DNA from: Brachionus plicatilis
Lineage: Eukaryota; Rotifera; Eurotatoria; Ploima; Brachionidae
Direction: 5' to 3'
Length of the DNA: 60,246 bases
NCBI GenBank assembly: GCA_010279815.1
Contig: QEOQ01000054.1
Location: 78,962-139,207, forward strand
This document shows positions 47,206-57,100 of the stretch, piece after piece. The notes beneath the pieces were generated by a model. That model did no database searches. It was not told where the DNA came from and saw only the letters and a list, made by a program, of their open reading frames with translations. Each line of letters opens with the position of its first letter. Positions within the stretch are counted from its first letter, which is position 1. The translations under genes were made by a program, and so were the position numbers.

Positions 47206-47385
47206 ACCTTTTTAATTTTGTTAAAATCTTAGATTGTCACGTGATGACGCTATTAATTTTCAAATTTTCGAACTTTTTTTTTCTTATTTTTTTCTAATAA
47301 ATAAATAAATAAATATTATTCTTATAAAGATAGTCTTCCATTTTGGTTCTTATTATACTTTCCATAATTTTGCACGGAATTGAAG

Positions 47386-47740
47386 TTAAAGACACGGGAC
47401 GATAATTGCTTGCCGTTGATTATCACCTTTTTTAAACAATGGAGTAATATTTGCTGATCTGAATTGTATTGGAAGCTGACTATTCGATAAAGATACTCTG
47501 AAAATCAAAGTTAAAGCAACAGTAAAGGCTTCTGCACAGTTTTTAAGCAATAATGGATGAAGCTTGTCTACACCACATGATTTTTTTGATTCAGGTCTTA
47601 TGTAACCACTGAATGTAACCAGATTATGAAAAAATTCTTTCAACTGGTCGCAGATATTGATAAAAATTTTTTGCAAGTCATAGCTTTGACTTAAATTTTT
47701 GTGACTTATAAACAAGTCGGATTCTAATATAGTACTTTTA
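47386..47740 (-). pseudogene. Second LINE: reverse transcriptase N-terminal scrap
   Basis: The minus frame has KSCGVDKLHPLLLKNCAE and SANITPLFKKGDN. Then, one base out of frame, NYRPVSLTSIPCKIMESIIR and KMEDYLYKNN. This is the RT finger region of a jockey-type LINE, different from the neighbouring 39372-47300 element (FKKGDN against LKDNLKNSY). It is frameshifted and truncated at both ends. Confidence 0.75.
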
Positions 47741-47741
47741 T

Positions 47742-47862
47742 TTATATTTATTTATTTATTAATTTTTTACATTTCTTTTCCTCGACTATTCCTCTTCCTT
47801 TCCCCACTTTTTTGAAGAAAAGAAAGAGTCGAGGAAAGGAAATGTACAAGTTAGTCTTAAAT
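47742..47862 (-). repeat. LINE-like 3' end with long hairpin (minus)
   Basis: ACATTTCTTTTCCTCGACT and its complement AGTCGAGGAAAGGAAATGT (47769-47860) form a 19-bp hairpin next to a TTTATTTATTTATT tail on the low-coordinate side. Confidence 0.5.
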
Positions 47863-47955
47863 TGTACTGTACAAAGTTTGACGTCGAACTGAGACTTAAA
47901 AAAAAATAAAAATCTTTAATGAACGAAATAAATGATTAGATTGAATGATTTATAC

Positions 47956-48304
47956 CAGAGTTGATTAAAAGTCCCAAAAAAAAGTCCAAGTCATTAAAAA
48001 AATTCAAGGTTTTTTTTTTTTTTCAAAGTCCAAGTCCGGACTTTAAATTTTTTTTTTAAAATTTGCTAGATTAGGCTTCATATCAAAAAATTTATATACT
48101 CTTGGGTTGTCTAATACAATAGATTTGCCATATATCAGAATTTTGTTGTAGTTTTAGCATGAGTTTCTTCTTCAGTATTCAAAATTTTCAAGTCTAGACT
48201 TGGAATCATTTTTTTTTTTAATTAAATTCTTTGGTCGGACTTTTGAAAAAAAAAAAGTCTGGACTTGGACTTGACTTGAGACTTGTGACTTTTAAACAAC
48301 TCTG
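47956..48304. mobile_element. Intact hAT-like MITE, CAGAGTTG family (349 bp)
   Basis: The ends CAGAGTTG and CAACTCTG are followed inward by AAAAGTCCCAAAAAAAAGTC and mirrored arms built of AAGTCC repeats. The 8-bp target duplication ATTTATAC flanks it (47948-47955 and 48305-48312). CAG termini with 8-bp duplications are the hAT pattern. Related pieces lie at 6816-7065, 22564-22616, 48685-48752 and 55354-55434. Confidence 0.82.
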
Positions 48305-48684
48305 ATTTATACTTTATTTAAATTTTAAAAATCTAAAAATAAAATCGAACAAAATAATTTACACATATTTAACTTTGTTTAGTTTAAAAAATCAAGAAAA
48401 TCTGTTCGATAATTCTCTTTAAATTTGTTCCCAATATTTACAAAATTATAAAAAAGCGCATTTAAGATATTTCAATTTAAAAAAAAAACTAACCTGAAAA
48501 ACTATAAAATGATTTAATTTTATAAAAAAATATATTTTATCATGGTATTATTTTTATTTACAAAACCATTTCTTTTTTGGTTTTTTTTACTTAAAGTTTT
48601 ATTCAAAAATGTTGAATAGAAAAATATAAAAATTTTAATTAAAAAATTAAATAAAATTACATTTTAAAAAGATATTAAACTTGA

Positions 48685-48752
48685 ATCTAGTCCAAAAAAA
48701 AGTCCGGACTTGGACTTGACTTAAGACTTGTGACCTTTAAACAACTCTGGTT
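48685..48752. repeat. Half of a CAGAGTTG-family MITE
   Basis: AAGTCCGGACTTGGACTTGA followed by GACCTTTAAACAACTCTGGT is one complete terminal arm. I do not see the opposite arm. Confidence 0.6.
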
Positions 48753-49682
48753 TGAATGCATCTAGACTCAATTTTATTTTGAATAATAAATTGACTAGTG
48801 AATTTAATTACATATTTTTTGTTATCTTGTTCTCTAGTGTTAATATTTGAATACTAAATAAACAGTCTAATTATAAAGATTTTATCATTCAAATTTTTTT
48901 TAACTATAAAAAATTTTTTTGGAATGAAATCTATTAAAACTGGTTTTAATTAATTCGGCTCGGTTTGTAACCGATCAATTGACCGTCTAATTTAAATCAT
49001 AATCTAAGTATTTAAATTCAAATATTTTAATAGCAAAAAAAAACAATTTTTTTTTTTAATTATTAAAAGAATTAATTTTATTTTAACAAAATAATTGATT
49101 TTTAATTTTATTTGAATAAAAAATTTTAAATTTTTAACTCGAATTTAAAAAAAGAAAATTAATATTTTGGTAACTTTGACTTTAACTAGGGGGCCACAAT
49201 AGCTACTCAGAACGGTAAGAATTAAAATATTAATTTTTACTTTAAAATGACTTGATTTTTAAGATAAACCACCAAAATTTAACTTTTCTGGTCACAAAAC
49301 AGAAAAGACCCGAGCATTTTTACCATTTTTTCTAATGCAAGACAAAGTTTGGCTAAATTAAAGGTTTATTATTTTTATTTATTTATTAGTTAATATGAGC
49401 CGAACTAAAACACCTTCATATTAAAAATAAAATTAAATAAAATAAAAAAATCATTAGATAAAATAAAATGAGTCACTGAAATCATGTTTAAGGGATGAAC
49501 GTTTCAGGAAGGATCATGCAAGTAGTTGAAGTTTATTTAAGACCTCGTGATGTAAAATGTTGGATAAAGTGTCGTATTTTAAATTTTGGAATAGACCGAA
49601 CTGCTGAAATTTGAATTGCCTGTTTATTTGCTTGATATTAGTTTCTGAAAATGAAATATGGGAAAGTATAATCAAAAAAAGA

Positions 49683-50400
49683 TCTAACTAAGATTTTTTA
49701 AAAGTTCCAAATTAAAGTCCAAGTCATTAAAATTGAGGTCCAAGTCCAGAAGTTATTTTTTTTTTAAATGAATTTATTTTCCTAATTTTTCAAAAATCTT
49801 ATTTCTAGATTTGAGCTTAATTTTAATCGTTTGGACTTAATTTTAATTTTTTTTTAAATAAGTAAAATAATTTTTTTTTAAATTTTAAAAAAATTTCAAA
49901 TCCTACATTAAGGGCAAAATGTAAAAAATTTTACATTTTTACATTTTTACATTTTCATATTTTTTAATTTTTTGTGCAATTTTTCATAAAATTTTTATTT
50001 TTAAATTTAAGTTACTAAATAATTTGGAAGATTTTTTTTATTTTCTGATATATTTCACAAAAAATCTAAAAAAATAAAAATGCAAAAATGTAAAAATATT
50101 TTCATTTTGCCACATTAAGGTCCAAGTCCAAGACTTTGGATTTTTAAAAATTAAAAAAAATATAGTCTGGACTTGGACCTCAATTTTAATCACTTGGACT
50201 TTATTTTTTTTTAATTTTTTTTTTTTTAAATTTCAAATCCAACTAATTTAAATTAAGGTTTAAGTTCAGACTTTTAATTTATTTTTTAATTTTCTAAAGA
50301 AAATTAATTTACTTAATTTTAAAATAAAATAAAGTCCGGACTTGGCCTTAAATTTAATCACTTGGACTTTTAGGTCCAGTCCAGACTTAAAACTGTAAAG
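49683..50400. mobile_element. AAGTCC-rich element with a nested GGCAAA MITE
   Basis: The outer arms (TTAAAGTCCAAGTCATTAAA near 49725; AGTCCAAGTGATTAAATTTA on the minus strand near 50350) are inverted copies of AAGTCC-repeat sequence. The 199-bp MITE 49913-50111 sits inside with its own target duplication. It is non-coding. Confidence 0.55.
49913..50111. mobile_element. 199-bp MITE with GGCAAAATG ends
   Basis: The ends GGCAAAATGTAAAAAATTTT and (minus) GGCAAAATGAAAATATTTTT are flanked by the 8-bp duplication ACATTAAG (49905-49912 and 50112-50119). Confidence 0.8.
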
Positions 50401-50744
50401 CCAGTGTTCTAATTCATCTAAGAATTTGTTGATCTTATTTTCTAAACTCCCCTATTTCTTAGGGTTCTGAAGGTAAGTTTGGGTAGGTAGGTAGATCTTT
50501 TTCTGCTTAGTCATTTTTTATGCTTGAAATTAAATTGTCTAATTAGAGGATTGTGGGTGTTGATAAGAATGTGTCAAAATTTTCCAGATTCTTAAAATAC
50601 ATTACATTTATCAATTTGAAAAATCAATTCAAAGACGTCATAGTAGTTTTGTGATTTTATTTGTTGACTCATTCTTGTTTCTAATTAATTCAATATTTGT
50701 TATTATATTACATGATTAGTTTTGGTAATTTGAATTTTTTTTAG

Positions 50745-51126
50745 CATTATTTAGAGGGTTAGAAGGCAGCAGAAACTAGCGATTTAAGTCGCACACCAAT
50801 TTTTGTCCACTGAAAATAAACACACACACTTACAAGACTTGCCTGGCCCAATCACCACCAGGTCAAGACTGCCTGTCGCCCCTCACAACGCTTCAAACGC
50901 AGGCCCAAAATTTCAACCTAAATTATAATAAAAAATTAAAATAAAATTTTTCAATTTACTTTTTAGCTCATTTCAAACTTCATAATTATAAATTGCGAAC
51001 ACTCACACCAACATCACGTCACGATCGAAAAAAAAATTTTTTTTTTTTTTTTTATTTTCTCCAATTCGTCACATAAATTACGCTCATGTTTAAACAAAAA
51101 AAAAAAATTTTTTTTTTTCAGATACT
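50745..51126 (+). promoter_or_regulatory. Upstream region of CERT: probable promoter/leader and 3' splice site
   Basis: A G+C-richer block (50765-50915, with CTGGCCCAATCACC and CACACACACTTACAAG) resembles a first non-coding exon or promoter. Just before the ATG a long T-rich tract ends in CAG at 51119-51121, then ATACT and ATG. This is a textbook 3' splice site 5 bases upstream of the start, so the leader is spliced on, either from a 5'UTR exon or a spliced leader. Confidence 0.45.
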
Positions 51127-54100
51127 ATGTCTAATGAGGCACCGACAGTGACCATATCGGACGAAGAAGAGGCGCACTCGAGCAACAACGAGGACGAGCA
51201 GCAGCAGCAGCAACAGCAGCGGTGCATCGACCTGGCCAGCAATTTGCACAAATGGACCAACTACATACACGGGTGGCAGGAGCGGTACATAGTGCTGAAG
51301 GACGGGGTGCTCAGCTACTACAAGAGCCAGACAGAGACGCAGTACGGGTGCCGCGGGGCCATAGCGCTCAAGCAGTCGGTGGTGGTGCCGCACGATCTGG
51401 ACGAGTGTCGCTTCGACATCCGCGTCAATGACTGCTGCTGGTACTTGAGAGCGAGCTCGGTGGAGGAGCGGCACCGGTGGCTGGAGATGCTGGAGGAGCA
51501 CCGGGCCGAGTCGGGCTACGGCAGTCAGACGAGTCTGCGGCGGCACGGCTCGCTGCTCAGCTTGAACTCGAGCCTGAGCGTGCAGTCGAACGGGTCGCAC
51601 AAGCGCGCCCTCGGTCTCAGGGAGAAGCTGGACGAGATGGACACTTTCAAGGAGATTTTGTGTCGCCAGGTCGAAACTCTGCAGACGTACTTTGACGCGT
51701 GCGCCAATTCGACCACTAGTGGCTTCGAGCCATATCACAACGAGCTGGAGAAGCAGCTCGCTGAGAGTGATGATGAGAATGCTGAGCCGTTTGAGTCCAG
51801 GCAGATGAGTGGTGCGAGGATCCAGGACCACGCTGCTATGGCTGTTGATTTCAAGGGCGAGGCGTACACGTTCAAGGCCACTACGGCCGGTATTTTGCAT
51901 AATTTGTCTCACTGTGTCGAGCTGATGCAGCAGCGCGAGGAATTTCTCAAGAAAAAATTGGACAGGGTAAGTTTTTGTTAGAGATTTTTTTTTTTTAAAT
52001 CATGTGATCATCTTTGAAAATTTTTTTTTTCAATTTTTTTGTTGACCAGTTGACAGGGTTGATGTCGGAAATTTTTTTTTAATCACGTGATCATCTAAAA
52101 TATTTTTTAAAATTATCTGATCTTCTAAAAAAATTAAAAAATTTTCTCAATTTTTTTATTGACCAGTCAAAGTTGATGTCTATGTCTTAAAGATATTTTT
52201 TAAATCACGTGATCATCTAAAAAAATATTAGTTTTAAATAATCCGATCATCTTTAAAAATAGAAAAATTTTAGAAATAGGTAATTTTTTTTTTCAATTTT
52301 TTTGTAGACCAGTTGACAGGGTTGATGTCGAAAATTTTTTTTTTAATCACGTAATCATCTAAAAAAAATTTTAAAATTATCTGACCATCAAAAAAAATAT
52401 TCTAAAATTTTCTCAATTTTTTTGTTGACCAGTCAAGGTTGATGTCTTAAAGATTTTTTCTGAATCACGTGATCATGTAAAATATTTTTTAAAATTATCT
52501 GATCATCAACAAAAATATTTTAAAATTTTATCAATTTTTTTGTTGACCAGTCAAGGTTGATGTCTTAAAGAATTTTTTTTAATCATATGACCATCTAAAA
52601 AATAAATTTCGAAAATATTAGTTTTAAATCATCTGATCATTTTTAAAAATATATAAATTTTTTTTCCAATTTTTTTGACCAGTTGATGTCTAGATTTTTT
52701 TTTCAAATCACGTGATCATGTAAAAATTATCCTATTAATAAAATTTTTAACAGAAATTAAAACAAAAAATTATCAGATTATCTTAATATATTTTTATAGA
52801 AAAATATTTTTTTTTCTCAAATTTTTTTGACCATTCAAGGTTATTCTCTTTGTATTTTTTCTTCCCATGATTATTTTTACCAGTTATTTCAAATTTTTTT
52901 TTTGATCACGTGATCACTCTAAAAAATTTTTCAATTTTTTTGTTGACCAGTTAAATTTTAAGTCTTATAAATTTTATCCGGAACTGCTTTATCCGTAAAA
53001 TTCAACATTCATACTTTTTTTCAGCCTTCCCTACTTACTCTTTATTACAAGCATGAATAAAATCTGCTCTTTAAATCTATTTGACAATATTAGAATATTT
53101 TGACATTCGTAATAAAAAACAAGATTTTTTAAACAAAATTTTAATTTAAAAAGACTTTTTAATCCGTATTTTTTTGGAATATAAATTAGAGCACAATAAT
53201 TAAATTGTTTAGGAAAAAAATGAGCAAATTATTTGAGAAAACAATGAATGAGGTGGTGATCAAGTCTAAACGATTGAACAAAAGAGAAAAATTTGCTTGT
53301 TTTCTGAGACTAATCCGAACATTTCACACAAACAGCTAATACAAAAATTAGTAAGTCAATTTGAAATTCGGATTCCTGCTTCTACCATGAGTGATATTCT
53401 GAAAATTAAAAAGAGATAGACTTAATATGAATAATATGAAAAATGAAAAAAAGAATAATAATTTTGATGAATTAAAAAAATAAAAAATCTCTTGCATATT
53501 TATTTAGAAACCATCTAATTTTTTGCCTTATTTTTTCTCTTTCCTTTAATCTTATAACTTTAAATCGCCTTCAAGGCGTTCAATAAAATAAATAAATAAA
53601 TATAATCTCTCAAATAGAAAATGGGGTTTAAGGCCAAAAACATTAGGTAATCTTTTCAAATCATTGAAAGGATCAATCTTGGACTATTCTTTTCCTTTTT
53701 TAAATTCATTCTCAGAAACTAACATCAAAAAATACAAGTTATTCAAAATTTAGCAGTTAGATCTATTTTGAAGCTGAAATATGATACATCCTCCAATATT
53801 ATGCACCAAGGGGTCTTCAATAAACTAAATTTATCACCTTTATTTCCACAAAAAGGAATTTAATAAAGCTAATTTCCAGTCATCTGGAATACTCTTCAAA
53901 TTAAGGCATTCATCAAAGGGTATTTGAAGGATGGGAATACATATCTCTGGAAGACTTTTCAAAATTTTTGAGTGTATTCCAATGAAACCAGGTGAGCTAG
54001 AAGAGGATAATTCATCCAGAGAATTTTTAATTTTATCTAAAGTGAACTCATTGCACACAAGTATTTGTTTGCGGACTATGGGACCTCGGATTTTGATCCC

Positions 54101-57100
54101 TTTGAGCGTATCCGAGGTCCCATTGTCCGTAAGCGTCCGTGATTTCGGCTTGTTTTTTGATCCAGTGGGTCTTCCTCTTTTCTTTTTTAGAATCTCAGAC
54201 TAAGCTGAATTTTCATTAGAATTGTTTTCAACTTCAACTTCATTTTGAATTTCCATTTCTGCTTCTTGGCCCTCAATTTCTTCCATCACATCAACTTGAC
54301 TCAAAATTGAATTTACAAGAGCCTCTGGTAATTTGTTTTGATTTCGCAGGTAATCTCTTATTTGTAACTCGGTTGGTTGAATCATTAAAGCTTTTTTTGT
54401 TGTTACTGGTTTACTGCGTTTGCTATTTTCACCCAAGGGAACATCTTTTGCGTTTCTATGCCATTCCAATCCTCGATAACAACAAGCAAGAACCAAAATC
54501 AGTAATGAGCTAATTAAAGATTTTTATATTTGTCAATTAAATATTAAATTGAATTATTTTTTGATACAAAAAAAAAAAATAATTAGATACTGAAAAAAAA
54601 TATCAGATACTAATTAATATTTTATTAGATACAGTATAAAAAAAATTAGATAGCTTTGAAAATATATGCCTTATTATAAAACCAAAAATCAATCGAATTT
54701 GAAAAATTATTTGTAATAGTACTTTTTTTTTACATCACCCTCACTGTGTTTACTGAATAAATAATAATAATTTGCAGATGTGATCATGTTGTCTGTAATG
54801 AAAGGGAGAGTAGAGTTAAATGGGCCAATTAGGGATAATTTGGTGATCACGTGATTTTTTAGCTTCGAAGCAGTTTCACAATTGTGATTTTTTAGGAAAT
54901 AGAAAAGCGAAAAAAGCTAGAGGAGCAGATGAAAGAGTTGTCTAAAGGCAAGCGGCAACAGATCATAATCGCAGGTCCCGACTTTGAAGAGGGCCCGCAC
55001 AGCAACATGAAAGAAGACGAATTTTTCGATGCTGTTGATAGTACGTTGGACACGCTAGAAAAAGAAGAGGAGAGGCGCGTCAAAGCCTTTGAAAGTTTGA
55101 CTAAGCTGCCCGAGCTTAAGCCAGTGCTAAGTCACCGTCTGAGCGATGAAATAGAGCGCATAGTCCAAGAGCATCTGCAGATTGACTTGGTCGACGATTT
55201 GAATTCAAATGTGTGGGAGCTGCTGGCCTCTGATGGCGAGATGAGAGTTTACAGGCGAGAACTGGAAGAAAATGGAATTGTACTTGATCCTTTAAAAGCT
55301 GTTCACTCGGTCAAGGTTAGTCTAAATTTTATATAAAAATTTCTTTTTTTTTTCAGAACTGTTTAAAAGTCCCAAAAAAAGTCTAAGTCCGGACCTGGGC
55401 TAGACTAGAGACTTGTGACTTTTAAACAACTCTTATACATTATAAATTCCTTCATCTCAAAGTCAGACAATCATTTATTTCATTAAATAAGTGGTTAATT
55501 TTTTCAGATTTTTAGATTTGTTACACTTAAAGTCTGGTCACTACTTTAAGCGCAGTTAAAGATAACGAATTCGTTTTAAAATATTCTATTGAATAAAATA
55601 AGAGTGAATATTAAAAACTAAAAATAAAGAATAAGTTACTACAATTTATAGTGAAGTTCTTAATGCTAGATTAAGAGTGAATATAAATAAAAACCAGGAA
55701 ATAAAGCTTAATCATTCTAAATAAAATAAATGATTATTTTATTATTATTAATTGGCTGTTGCAATAACCATTATAAACTGTTGTTTGAAAGCGTAACATA
55801 ATTCATTGTTTATCCATAAATATTAATCAACTGTTTGAAATGAATAAAAATAAAACTATGGAGAGTCGGTGATATACTGTAACAGATTAAATTTTTAATA
55901 TAATTTATTGGGTCATTCGTAAAATGTGATCAGATGTTTACATATTTTGTGATCAGTGGTATCATGCGGACTTTGTGAACATTACTGATCACCTAATCGT
56001 TGATCACATAACTTGTCAACCAAAATGATCTCACAGATAATTTCTAATGTCTCTATAACTTTCTTTTTCAATATATCTCTTTTTAATTTTCTTTTATTTT
56101 CTTTTAACTTTTGACTTTAAATAAGATTTAGATTGGCGCATAAAAAAATCAAATAGCTTAAATATATAAATAGCTTCTCTTAATAAAGAAAATATTAACT
56201 AAAATCAAAAACATATAAAATTAAAATATAAAATTTTTTAGATTAAAAGTTTGACTTAAAATTTACCTCTATCTTGATGGTTGATGGAATAAAAAAGCGT
56301 TGTAGTTTAGGGTTAAACTCAATAAAAACTATTTTATATCACATCATAGTTTAATAAATTAAAAAGAAGTTTTTCTCTTCTTAATCTAAAAATCTCTAAC
56401 TTAAACTAAAATTCAACATAAATATAAAAAGAGAGAGAGACAGGCCTGGGGCAAATGAGGTGTTACAGTTGCTTATTTAAATATTGTAATTATCTGGGGG
56501 ATTTTTTTAAATAAACAAGATTAATATTAATTGGGAAGATCGATCACTGAAAATTATTGTGCAAAAATTTAAAGTTTAATTGATTAAAAAAATAATAGAA
56601 AACTATTAAAAATTTATTTTCTCTTAGTATTGCTACCTTTTCTTTCATTTTAGAATTTTTTAGCATTCAGAAGTTTCGTTTTTTTTTAATTAAAAGATAA
56701 CATTTTTAAAGACTGTGAGTATTTAAATTTTTTTTTATTTGTTTGGCAAACATCTAATAGTTAAAAGGCTATTTTGATCATATCTCTTACCATTCTTCAT
56801 ATTTTTATATGATAAAATAATTCCATATATAGAATAATAATAAAATATAATAAAATATAGAATAAAAAATATAGAATGAGCGCTGAATTTTTGTTTAAGC
56901 TATTCACTTGGAATAAATATCTTTGATGATTATTACAAATGAATCTAAAAACATTAGATACTAAATAAGAGTGTTATAAATTCCTTACTATAATTTAAAA
57001 CCTATGTTATTTACAAGGTCGTTTACAATAAAATGGGTTCTCTAGCTTTTATTTAAGTTATGTTTACTTATATTTTGGCAAAATGTAATTTATTGTACAT

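Larger units (their letters stand above)
39372..47300 (-). mobile_element. Nearly full-length CR1/jockey-type LINE, interrupted
   Basis: The minus-strand order is a 5'UTR (from about 47300), ORF1 (47205-45760), ORF2 with endonuclease and RT (45881 to about 43443, then about 40351 to 39585), and a 3'UTR with a CTCCTTAAAGGAG hairpin and an AAAT-type tail ending near 39372. About 4.9 kb is LINE; the rest is the TIR element at 40360-43434. Defects seen are one frameshift in ORF2 near 44390, one TAA near 40228 and the insertion. A 5'-truncated copy of the same family lies at 57320-57680 and tail scraps at 2655-2775. The exact clade within the CR1/jockey group is not assigned. Confidence 0.88.

Noticed and set aside
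51118..51912. 264-codon minus-strand frame over CERT exon 1
   Set aside because: Long only because the real exon has strong third-position G/C; the plus strand matches CERT residue by residue.
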